This document shows, in pieces, positions 51,701 to 63,700 of a DNA stretch of 64,000 nt (the first letter of the stretch is position 1; each line of letters begins with the position of its first letter). The notes below the pieces were generated by a model. The model did no database searches. It was not told the DNA's origin and saw only the letters and a program-made list of their open reading frames with translations. Position numbers and translations under genes: made by a program. Origin of the DNA: Amoebophrya sp. A120 (lineage: Eukaryota; Sar; Dinophyceae; Syndiniales; Amoebophryaceae). Where the stretch lies: contig CAJINV010000007.1 in the NCBI GenBank assembly GCA_905178155.1, positions 3,986,265 through 4,050,264 on the forward strand. The letters are read 5' to 3'.

Positions 51701-54700
51701 GTGGAAATGAATGCTGCAGAGGATCTTCGAGCAGGTCGTGCTGGTACTTCTTCGTCTAACACATCAACTACGTCTGCTCTACTGGAAGATGAGGAAGCTC
51801 TTCATGTGACAGCTCTTTTGGATCCTCGCCGCTACGAGCCGCGACATGTGCGTCGCCGGTTGGTGCGCGACATTCCGGAGGCCCACTTGGTGGAGGAACT
51901 CGGGAAGTTGGTGGTGAAGGATTGTACTCGGTGCGCCACGTTGGTAAAGAAATACGACTTGGACCAGCTGTTGGGGCCCCTGAATGTGCGAAAAATATTC
52001 GAGCTGAATCCGCTCTGTTACCTGACCACCGAGACCGGCAAGAAAGGGTGGGAGGAGTTGAAAAAGCAGTATCTTCAAGAGCTTGCTCAGCACGGACCCG
52101 TCGGTTATCAAGTACAGGTCGTTGACTATGGTTCTTTTATTCTTGCGACGCCAGAATTTGATGCCGCGGTCGATGTGATGGAAGATGATCGCAAGAACGG
52201 CACAACAAGCCCGGCGCGAGGGCTCGTGCTGCGCAAAGATGAAACAGAACAGCAAGGATCAAGCTTATCGTCCTCGACTTCATCAAGTTCAACAAAAGAC
52301 GAAATAAAAGAAAAAATCCGCAGCGTAAAAAAAGTATACTGCCTCTCGAAGGTGGACTGCAAGCTGATGCAACTGAAGTTCCCGAACTTTCCTTATGCCA
52401 GTCTCTGCTTGGACGCAGTTCGTGTCAAAGATGTCGACAAAGTAGTGCGCAGCGACGAGGGAAATAATAGAAAGGTCGTCGACGAAGACGAGTTTTTTCC
52501 GGCTGAAAACACGACCTTTCGCTTGGAGGAGTGCACAGGAGCTGAGGAAGAGCTGGCGGACGGTGACGAGGAGTCCGACTTGGTAGACGAACAGCCCGAG
52601 GTGGCGGAGATGGTGTTTGCAGCAGCTGCGGAGCTGGAGTTACACAAGGACCTCTGTTACAGTTACGAAGCGACGGAACAGGTCAGGGAGTCACTGGCTA
52701 AGCTGACGGCAAAAATTACTAGGGCTGTACAAGACGATGAACAAGAAGGAGCGCAAGATGAAGCGGCAGCAGCGGCTCCCGCGCCGGCTGCAGCAGCACC
52801 CCAAAGTAGTAGAACTGCAGTTGTTGCGCAGCATCAACTACCGGAGAAGATCGCGTGGCGTAAGGAAAAGAAAAAAAAGAAGGGACCGGTAGGAGCGGCG
52901 GGCTCCTCTTCTGCAGCTTCTTCTAAAAATGCAGGAGCAGCACCAGCTTCAGCTACAGCTACTTCGGGTGGATCATCATCGGGTACTAGTAGCTCGAGCT
53001 CTAGTGTTGCAGGACCACGTGCGCCGATCGATTTTATGAAGAAGGGGAGCAAGAAAAAGATGATCAACTTTTTTTCCGAGGCCTACTGTGTTCCGAGCTG
53101 GGTGCGGAGAACTCCCGGCACGGCCTTCGCCCGCTACTTTCCAGATTTGTTGTTGCCCGAGGCTGCGCAGGTGCAGCACATCAAGACGGAAAGCCTGAAA
53201 CTGGTCACGGACACGTGGGACGATAATTTTCGCTACGGCACTAGCGAGGACACTCACGACCTTGCGAAGCGCACGCCTCTGACCCCGGAGGCGGTCTGCT
53301 ACCCGGAGAAGGGCCTTGTCACCACCCTGGGGCAAAATCGGGAGTTGGTCGAGCGGTGTCTCCCCCTATCGCAGTGGTCTTCGATTTATGCATTGCAAAA
53401 TCAAAATAAGTATCGTTGTACTATACTTCTAGTATCAATCACTTTACAGTGCTGAAGATTTCTGCTCAAAGGCTGAAACGATAATTTGTCATGCATGATC
53501 GCAACTAGTACGAGTAGGAGTACAACGATCGATGCTTTCGCAGGGCATCCGCTTTACCACAGTGCGGCGCTGAATCTCTTCTGGGACATGTACGGACGAG
53601 ACGGCATGCTCGGAACCAGTAAGTTGACGGTCAAGCAGATGTTTGACATGGCCTGCACAAAAAAGATGAAATCCTACCTCGATTTTGCCTCGACGACGAA
53701 ATTTGAGGTTGACCAATCGTGCCACACGGCGCTGGTGGCCACCTGCGAGCAGACGCTGTACCAGGTTTGCCGGTTTGTACAGCGGACTTTGGTCACCACC
53801 GGACAGAAGCGGACCTTGGCCTTACGGGCAGGTCTGTATAACGAGAACTACGTGCCGAACCCGGTGTGCCTCTATTTTTCGAAAAACGCACTTTTCGCCG
53901 AGGTGAAACTGCGCCTGGCGCTGTGGTTCTTCGACTTTTACGAGAGAACGTTCGGAAAAAAGGCTGCGCAAGACCTGAAAGTCCAGCTACAGGCGAGTTT
54001 GTTGCAAAAATTCTTGACCTACTGTGAGGAGGAGAAACTCAAAGTGCTGAAGCAGGGACGAGGAGGACAAACACCAACCCGTCAAGAGCCCTCAGGCAGC
54101 ACGGATGAGAAAGAAGTAGAAGTCCTCGGGGATCATGAAGAGTTCGACAACTTTCGCAAGGTGGATTTACTTGGTCAAGAAGGCGGAGACGTGGGGAATG
54201 TGAAGCTTTACTTCACAGCGGCGAGTCAGATCAGCTGCAAGAACCCGGCAGACGCGAGGATCAACGCGAAGAACATGACTGGAGCGAGTGCGGGTTGTTT
54301 TTACGTGTGCAAGAAAATAAGTGCTGCAGCAGCAGCACCTACCGGGGCGACAGCTACGTCATCTGTAGACGATGAAACATATCCTGTGCAAAAGTATCGT
54401 ACTACGTAGAAATTTCGTGACAAATAATTACCGCAGCATGAGATTGAGAAAGAAATGCGGATTTGCTTTGAGAAAGAGGCTTGCGTTTGTCTTACATGGG
54501 CGCGATTACTACGAGTACGATACTCTTGCAATTCATAAAACATCGATTGGCGTAACGTCCAATTCTACTATTGCCCCGTCAAGCGGATCAAGAAGTAGCT
54601 CCAGTTCTAGCTCAGGTTCTCCCTCATGTTCATCTTCCTCCTCCTCTTCGTCCAGCGCCTTTTCCGCGTGCACCTCCTCCGCCGCATCGTCGAGCAGCAC

Positions 54701-57700
54701 GGTCTATGCATTGCACACATGTAGTCTGGGTCTCAAACAAAACAAGGATGCAAGAAGGTTCGTCATGCTTGTCTCGCATGACTGAAGAGCGTGCGACGCG
54801 TGTCCAAGGAGCGGCGACCCTTTTGCTTGTCAACATGCACGACGCAGCTTGTCTTCATTCGGAAACCGAAACACCAAAGTGCAACACTAAGCCGCGCAAA
54901 TATTTCTCATGCTTACAGAGCATCAGCATTCTTTCACTACAAGGCCGCAGCTTATGTCGCGCAGTGGGAGGGCGAACGAGTGGACAGGGGGGAAAGAAAA
55001 TTCGCCAGAGGATGGGCACGGGGAAAGATTTCTGATGCAGGGTGGGGCCAAGCATCTGCGCCGTTTCTTGTTGAAAGAACCAATGTGGTGCGCCATGGAG
55101 CCCGTGGCCCCCGTCCTTGTGCGAGCGTGAGGACCTCGCCCGCATTGGGCGCGCGCCCTAGGCGGCAAGCCTTAGGCCCAACAACGCCAAGCGCGGCAGC
55201 GGGCGGGCGCCACTGGACGGGGGAAGCAAGAAAGCAGGAGAACAGCCCGCGCCATGCGTGGCATTGGCGCGTGACGCCCCGCCCGCGCGTCTGTTGTGTG
55301 GCCCGTCCGTGAAGCCTGCCGGTGCGCCCCGCGCCGGCCGCTCCTGCACGCCTTGGCGCCCCCACTCCTTCTTCTCCCGCGCGCAGCCTTGCAGAGCAGA
55401 GGCTTGCTGGGGCCCCTGCCGCGCGCGTGGATACATAGAGGACGGGCGCCGGGGCGGGGCATCGCTAGCTTTCGAGGCGCAGGGGCCCACCACCCTCCCC
55501 CCGCACCCCCGGACAGCAGCGGCGCCCCACGCGTTAGCTTGCATGCAATCCGTGCCGCCCCCGGGTCTCCTCGCGCGCAGCTTCCAAGAGGCGGCGGACG
55601 GTGGCGCCCTCTGTCTGCCCGTCTCCTCGTGAAGAGGGGGAGGGCTCCGGGGGAGAGTGTTGGGCTGGCAGCTGCTCGCCTGGTGGCGGGGCGCGGCTTT
55701 GTTTCCCCCGGGGGCGGGCTGATGCTTCCCGGCTTCCTTCGCGGCCCCCTCGTGTTTCCCGCTTTCCATGTGCTTCCCGCCTTCCCCGTGCTTCCCGCCT
55801 TCCCCTTGCTTCCCGCTTTCCCCGTGCTTCCTGCTTTCCCCGTGCTTCCCGCTTTCCCCGTGCTTCCCGCTTTCCCCGTGCTTCCCGCTTTCCCCGTGCT
55901 TCCCGCTTTCCCCGTGCTTCCCGCTTTCCCCGTGCTTCCCGCTTTCCCCGTGCTTCCCGCTTTCCCCGTGCTTCCCGCTTTCCCCGTGCTTCCCGCTTTC
56001 CCCGTGCTTCCCGCTTTCCCCGTGCTTCCCGCTTTCCCCGTGCTTCCCGCTTTCCCCGTGCTTCCCGCTTTCCCCGTGCTTCCCGCTTTCCCCGTGCTTC
56101 CCGCTTTCCCCGTGCTTCCCGCTTTCCCCGTGCTTCCCGCTTTCCCCGTGCTTCCCGCTTTCCCCGTGCTTCCCGCTTTCCCCGTGCTTCCCGCTTTCCC
56201 CGTGCTTCCCGCTTTCCCCGTGCTTCCCGCTTTCCCCGTGCTTCCCGCTTTCCCCGTGCTTCCCGCTTTCCCCGTGCTTCCCGCTTTCCCCGTGCTTCCC
56301 GCTTTCCCCGTGCTTCCCGCTTTCCCCGTGCTTCCCGCTTTCCCCGTGCTTCCCGCTTTCCCCGTGCTTCCCGCTTTCCCCGTGCTTCCCGCTTTCCCCG
56401 TGCTTCCCGCTTTCCCCGTGCTTCCCGCTTTCCCCGTGCTTCCCGCTTTCCCCGTGCTTCCCGCTTTCCCCGTGCTTCCCGCTTTCCCCTTTTCCCCGTG
56501 CTTCCCGATTGCCAAATATTTTGGGGGTTGCCGAATTTTTTGGGGATTGCCAAATATTTTGGGGATTGGGAAATGTTTTGGGGATTGCAAAATATTTCGG
56601 GGATGGCAAAATATTTTGGGGATTGCAAAATATTTCGGGGACTGCAAAATATTTCGGGGATTGCAAAATATTTTGGGGGTCGCAAAAGATTTCGGAGATT
56701 GCAAAATATTTCGGGGATTGCAAAATATTTCGGGGATTGCAAAATATTTCGGGGATTGCAAAACATTTCGGGGATTGCAAAATATTTCGGGGATTGCAAA
56801 ATATTTCGGGGATTGCAAAATATCTCGGGGATTACAAAATATTTCGGGGATTGCAAAATATTTTGACGATTGCAAAATATTTCGGGGATTGCAAAATATT
56901 TCGGGGATTGCAAAATATTTCGGGAATTGCAAAATATTTCGGGGATTGCAAAACATTTTGGGGCGGGAAATATCGGCCGTTGGCCGTTTGCGATTTGTTC
57001 GTTGGCCGTTGGCCGTTTGCGATTTGGGCGCTTGCGATTTGGCCGTTGGCCGCTGGCCGTTTGCGATTTGGCCGCTGGCCGTTTGCGATTTGGCCGTTGG
57101 CCGTTTGCGATTTGGCCGCTGGCCGTTTGCGATTTGGCCGCTGGCCGTTTGCGATTTGGCCGCTGGCCGTTTGCGATTTGGCCNNNNNNNNNNNNNNNNN
57201 NNNNNNNNNNNNNNNNNNNNNNNNNNNNNNNNNNNNNNNNNNNNNNNNNNNNNNNNNNNNNNNNNNNNNNNNNNNNNNNNNNNNNNNNNNNNNNNNNNNN
57301 NNNNNNNNNNNNNNNNNNNNNNNNNNNNNNNNNNNNNNNNNNNNNNNNNNNNNNNNNNNNNNNNNNNNNNNNNNNNNNNNNNNNNNNNNNNNNNNNNNNN
57401 NNNNNNNNNNNNNNNNNNNNNNNNNNNNNNNNNNNNNNNNNNNNNNNNNNNNNNNNNNNNNNNNNNNNNNNNNNNNNNNNNNNNNNNNNNNNNNNNNNNN
57501 NNNNNNNNNNNNNNNNNNNNNNNNNNNNNNNNNNNNNNNNNNNNNNNNNNNNNNNNNNNNNNNNNNNNNNNNNNNNNNNNNNNNNNNNNNNNNNNNNNNN
57601 NNNNNNNNNNNNNNNNNNNNNNNNNNNNNNNNNNNNNNNNNNNNNNNNNNNNNNNNNNNNNNNNNNNNNNNNNNNNNNNNNNNNTGGCCGTTGGCCGTTG

Positions 57701-60700
57701 GCCGTTGGCCGTTGGCCGTTGGCCGTTGGCCGTTGGCCGTTGGGCGGTGAGCGATTTCGCAAATCGCGACAGCTTTAAAAAGTTTGAAAAGTGTTAAAAA
57801 CTTTTCGGCGTGGGCGATTTTCCTCCCTGTTGCAAAATTTTAACTGCCCCCGCTCAGCAATAGGAGTTATAATTCACAACTCAGAATTACAAGCTTCCAG
57901 ACCCAGACACATTTGCATCTGATAAAGTCGCGCAGCTTACCGCTCTGCCGGAATTTGCGTTGGACCGGATGGACCACATCGCGGACCGCTTGTGTCATTT
58001 CGTGTACACGTAAGAGAGTGCACACCTCCTCCTCCCCCGCATTTGGATGGCACCCGCAGCTCTTGCATGACAAATTTGCGACCGATCGCAAGGCTCTCTC
58101 GGCTTCAGGAGTCTGTCACGGAAGCAGCGCCATAGGGCAAAGGTAGTGCTCTGTATTTTGCGTGACAAATGTTTGTGAGGGGAAGTTGTGCACTCTGATA
58201 ACACCCAGGTGGTGCATGAACTGCACGCGGAGGAGAGCATCAGACTGATGGCGACCTGCGTCTTCGCAAACCGGCACTTCATCGGTATGCATTGCAAAAG
58301 TATCGTAAACTCGCCGAAATTGTATCAGTGCAGGTTGCCTCTGCAATGCAATAATGAATGTAATGTAAAAATTCAGTTGAAGAACAAAAAGTAGATTTGT
58401 GATGCACATCTGTAAGGATTACAATAGTCCGAGGATAACTTCAATCTTTTGCAATTCATAATCGACATTGAGCGGCAAATCCACGAGCAGACGCTGGAGT
58501 TTCTCGCGGAGGAGAACAAGCGAAGAAGCTGTCCGACCTTTGCCAACGTGCTCGACTTATCCTGTGTAAAAGTATCGTACTCGTAGTAATCGCAGTCATG
58601 CATTACAAATCTCACTCCTAACCTAAATATCCATTACAAATTCCATTTTTCATGCTGAGGGAATTTGTCATGCGATTTCTACTAGTGCGTTGCTTTTGCA
58701 TTTCATACGACTGGAATTACTCCAGGGCAAGGGAGCAGGTGCGGGAAGAGATCTTGCGGGACGAGCGCAAACTGGTCGGGATGGAGGTCCTTTCAAAGTC
58801 CTCTGCGGAGATCGAACAGCACGAAGATAAAACGCGGACAGAGGGGATAGATGTTGAATCGGAAGATGCTGCTGGCGGTGAACAAGGAGCGCAAGAAGCA
58901 GATGTTGATGAAGAGAAACCAAAAAGACTAGAACGCCGAGAAGATGGTGCATTTTGGAAACTACAACAAGACCCAGGAAATAAAGCCATCAACATCGACG
59001 ACAAACAACGTGTAACCACACTGAAGGCGCCCAAACAAGATGCGGCCACGCTCACAGCAGTGAATGAGCACGGCGAGGCTGCTCTCCACAGCCGGAAAGT
59101 AGCTGCTGCAAAAGAAGGCGAGGAGGTGCATTTCATCTCGACAGAATCAGGCTCCGTGTTAGACAATCTCTTGACAAAAATGTTGGACGGCGACCATTTT
59201 GTAGACAAGATAATCAGCCACGAGAAAAAGCTGACGCGGGAAGAAGAAAACATGTTGTTGCTTCTTTCGCACACTGATTCAGCATCAGCTGCAAATCTTC
59301 CCACGGAGTTTTCTTCTTTCAAAGCGAAGCTGGAAAAAGTCGCCGGAAAAATACATCCAGCCGCGGCCGCTGCAGCAAGTGCTAAAGCTGAACGTGGTAG
59401 GAACAATATCAAACAAGTTGAGTCGACGTCGCGTGGTGGAGCTGGTGCAGCTACATCTGCAGGGAGTAGTACCGCAGCGTCTTCTTCCGCAGCAGTGGTT
59501 CCTGCAGATGATGAGGAGCACAGACCTCCACAGGAGACAAGTGACGCCGGTGCACTGCCGCTAGAGCAGAGCAAGCAAATAAACACGACAAGCAGCTCCA
59601 GCAGCACGGCTGGCAGTGCAACCACTGGCAAGCTGAGCAAAACGCAGAAGAAGAATCTGCGGAAGAAACGGCTGAAGCTGGAGCAAGAGAAACTGGAACA
59701 AGAGCAGCACCAGCGGCAGCAGCAAGAGATAGAAGAACCACTATTAAAAGAGGAAGGAGTAGATTCCTTATCGGTGCTTGAAGACGAGGGCAGCAAAAAA
59801 GTGATCGCGGCAGATGAGACTACTTCTGCCACGGATAGCACAATGGAAGATCCTGTAGATGGCGGGAAAGAGGACAAAGACAAAAAAGCGTTGATACAAT
59901 CGATCCTGCAGAATGGCGGTGATAATATTGAAGAATACATTTTAAAGGTCCTCCAGAACGATTCATCATCTTCTGCTGCTAGAATCAGAAGTATGATTGA
60001 AAATAAAAGAAAAACACTGCCGGATGCTGAGTCTAGAAGTTTATCTCCTCCGGTACTAGAAGAAGTACTAGATAATTCGAGTTGTCCGGGCACGACCAGC
60101 ACGACCGGCCGAACCACCAGCATTGTGCTCTTCCAGAAGTCAGGCAAAGCTAAACTACAGCCTTCGTGTTCTACGAAAGACGTCGTACCAGCTGAACAAG
60201 CTCCTGCTCGCAGTATTCGGGACGAAATGCAAGAGGTCTACAATGCCAGTTCTCCCAGCGGTACTAGCGGCCGGTCCGCAAGGATGCGGAAAGTGATCGG
60301 CAAGGTGCTCCTCGGAGGTGGAAAAAGAAAAACCAGGGACGAGGTGCTGGATCTTCCCGTTAGTCACTTCGGGACCAGCACCGAGGACGCCATGATGACT
60401 TTTTTGATCAATCACTGTCAAGAGGAGCTCGACAGCATGTCCTCTGACGAAGAGCAGGAAAAGACACCGGACTGCGTTGTTTTGCTGCACTCCGAGAAAT
60501 TGGGACGTCGCATGGTCCTAACGAAAAGCGACATTTCGAACGGCTTTCTCCGCTTGAACAAAGTAACCGAGGGCGACTACGTCCAGACCGAGCTGCCGCC
60601 ACCCGGTGTCGAAACGGAGAAGGCGGCGAAGTTGGTAAACAAATTTTGGAAATGGCGGGACTGGGATCCTAAGCTGTTCTCGAGTACCCCGGACGCGCTC

Positions 60701-63700
60701 AAGTTACTGAAGCAGACCGTTAAAGATTTAGTCGCGTCATCGGATTTCGCGCAATTGTTCAAGAATAAAGACGGAACCAAGAAGGATGGAGATGTTGACT
60801 CAACGACCGTCGAAATATCAAAGCGGGAGGAACAGAACAAAGTGTCGTTGACAGCTTCTAAGGGTACTTCTAAGGAGAAGCCGCCTACTGTTGAGCAAAA
60901 AGGAAAGACGGCGGTGGTGGATACTATGAAGGAACTCAAAGACCTACGTCGAGAAAAACAGGAAGAAACTCTCCGCAGTTTCATGCAGAATTTAGACGTC
61001 GCTGCCATGTCTAAAAAGGGCTACACGATAGAGCTGTGTAGCCCAGAAAGGTACCAACAAGTTGTGTCGTCTTGGAAGCTGCAGGATCAGGCTTCTACTT
61101 CCATTGCCACTGCCAAAAATGCTTGCGAGAAGGAAAAAATTGATGACAATGGTTCCAACGCGGGCGACAACACTACTAGTGCTGCAACGAAAACTGCTGC
61201 CTCCTCGTCCTCCAGAAGTTCTTGTAAAAATACTGATCGACGCACAACAACCGGTACTGCTGGCGGCGCAGACCACGAGATTGTTGCAGCAGAAGAAACT
61301 GGCGGGCGGGGCTCAGGTGGTGTTGGGGAAGTAGAAGGTGTGGAACAGCAAGGCGTCAAGACTTGTTCGTCGACGAAACGAAAACCGGAAAAGGCATCGC
61401 TGAAAGAAAAAGACTTTTACGCCCGGATGTTTGCGCGCGACAAGCAAAAAAAGGAGGAGAAGCAACAGGAACAGGAACAGCATCAACAAACTAACTTGCA
61501 AATAAAGGAGTTGCAAGCATCAAGAGTTGTGGACGAGGAGGAGCTTGCGGAGATGGTGGACCAACAGGAGCAGGATGTCATGGGAGATAAGAGACAAGAC
61601 GGCGACCACGAGGAAATGGATGTGGACTCTACTGCTGGACATGAAAACGAAAGCGAGTCCGCAGGTCGTGATCTTGAAAAAAGAAAGACCGACCGTCCGG
61701 ATATGACGGACTTTTTTGAGATTGCAGAAGACGCGGAAGAGGACGAGTGGCTGATTTCCAAGGCGAGCAACGCCAAAAGCGATGAAAGCGCGACTGATCG
61801 ACGCTCTCCTGGTCGTGCACGTAGTCGCTCTGTTTCATCTTCTTCTAGCTGTATTTCCTCGTGCGTGGAAGAAGTGGTAGAAGATCCGATGGCGCAGCCA
61901 AAGTCGCACACAGAGGAGGACTCTTCCATGCTTACAAGTCATATTACCCCTGCAGCCGTTGCGAAGGCTTTGTCTATATTGAAAAAGGGAGCCGACTCTC
62001 CTCTTCGCGCCGTGAACAAGCCACTCGTATCCGCGGCCTCGCAGAAGGACGATGAAATGCAAGACATCAAAACAACTGCCACGCAGCAGGCGAAGAGCAG
62101 CAGCACGACAACCACTAGAAGTGCAGCAGAGGCGGCTGACGTGAATAAACAGAGGACCACAGGAGCCAGCAAAGCGTCAGCCAGTACAACGAAATCTTCG
62201 AAAGCGACACCCGGTGCAGCTTCCGGGAATAAATCGAAGGCGAAAGCCAGTGCAGCTGCATCAAAGTCAAAGAAGTCGAAGGCTACTGCTTCCACCAAAT
62301 CCGGAACCGCTGTCGCTGGTGCAGCCGACGACACAGCGGATGCGGAAAAGGAAGCGGAAAACAAAAAAAAGAAAATAAAAGTAAAGAAAAAGCCTGTCGG
62401 GGAAGCATTGAAAGCGCTTCAGGAAAAAGTTGAAATCAGCGCGGCTGTGGATGTGGTGGTGGAGGAAGATGCTGATGTTGGTGTGGTGGTTGCAGGTAAA
62501 AATATTACAGTAGAAGACGCAGCAGAACAAATTGAGGAACGACCTGCTTTGCCTGTAGCTGAGGAAGACGAAGAGCAAGTACTAGATCATGACCGCAGCA
62601 CATCAACGCCTGTGCCGGCTGCAGCAAAGGAGAATAAAAATGCAAGCAATACGACAGTGGATGTTGACGAAAAAAGGAAAAAGAAGGCGAGCAATCGAGA
62701 CAAGGAAGCATTGGAGAAAAAGGAAAAGAAAAGCAAAAAATTGGCCAAGCGCGAGAAGAAGGAGCAGAAAAAACTCAAAAAGGCTCAGCAGCAGGAACAG
62801 CAGCAGCTCCAGCAGCGGAGTTTATTGTCTGCTGCCGACGGTCGTCATGAACAGCAACAAGGTGAGCAGGAGGGCATTGACGCGCCGGAAGATGAACAAG
62901 ACGACAGCTCTGACGAAGACTTGTCGACCGGGACACCCGCCTGCATCTTTGGGGAGGGGTCAAGATTTGGCTTCCGAAATCTCACGGAGCGGCCGCGGCA
63001 GAAGATCAAAGCTGTTCTTGTTGAAAACCAAATGGTCGACGACGAGGAGGAGGACGAATCAAGTCGGAAGGACGAGCCGGAAGTAGAGTTGCATGTAGCT
63101 GACCTTCTGCTTGAGGGGACCACATTGGAGGAAACAAAATCTGATGAAGCAACTGCGAACGACGAAAAATCAAAATCTGAAAGAACTGCGAACGACGAAA
63201 AAGATGTCGTTGAAATAAACAGAATGCCCATCCTGGCGACGGACGAAGCCACCGGTTGTTCTCATGGTCAAGCTTCTCCAGCAGCTGCTTTGTCCACTGG
63301 CGCAGAACCACCTACGGAGGAAGCGAATCGCGAAGAAAACGAGCAGCAGGAGACGAAGAACGAAACTGCACCGGATGAAACAGTCGAAGGCGAAAGCAAA
63401 ACTGTCAAGGGGCATCAAGATAATGATAATGCGACGACATTAGATGATAAGGAAACGCCCGCGCGCAAGAACTACTTGCAAGTCGTGCAGCAAGAAGCTG
63501 GGCTACAACTACATGGTTGTGATGTTGAGCAGATTAAGCAAGAGGTGACTGATGTGGTTGCTCTTGAAGAAAGTTTGTCCTCCTCAGCGGCGCAAACGAA
63601 AAAGAAAGAGCACGACCACAGCAAGGTCGATCGCCGCGACGATGATATTCCTGCGCAGGGCGAGCAAGAGGACGACTTGGTGGAGCAACACAGAAAAGGT

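Larger units (their letters stand above)
54938..57874 (+). repeat. Composite repeat, copy 2
   Basis: Same orientation and same end sequences as 37091-39944. Order: a GC-rich segment, an 18-bp array, a 19-bp array, a 22-bp array, a gap, a 7-bp array and the common tail. It sits inside an intron, whereas copy 1 lies between genes. Confidence 0.85.
54705..57924. mobile_element. Giant introner-type intron E3 (3.2 kb) carrying the composite repeat
   Basis: Left arm TATGCATTGCACACATGTAG followed by TCTGGGTCTC; right arm CTTCCAGACCCAGACACATT, then TGCATCTGATA: the TCTGGGTCTGG family. Flanks CGGTC and AAGTC agree at 3 of 5 bases. Removal joins GTC to GCG CAG CTT in frame with the next exon. It contains composite repeat copy 2 and an assembly gap, so its real length is unknown. 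Confidence 0.75.

Noticed and set aside
55755-56965. CRISPR-like direct repeats
   Set aside because: Units are contiguous with no unique spacers, and the context is eukaryotic.
55158-57797. Very long open frames (about 400-830 codons) on both strands
   Set aside because: They arise from the 18-, 19- and 22-bp arrays and run through the N gap; all six frames are open, so periodicity explains them.
58717-60147. 476-codon antisense frame rich in Ser and Cys
   Set aside because: It is the complement of the Glu/Ala/Lys-rich last exon of the giant gene, whose plus frame is supported by the preceding in-frame junctions.
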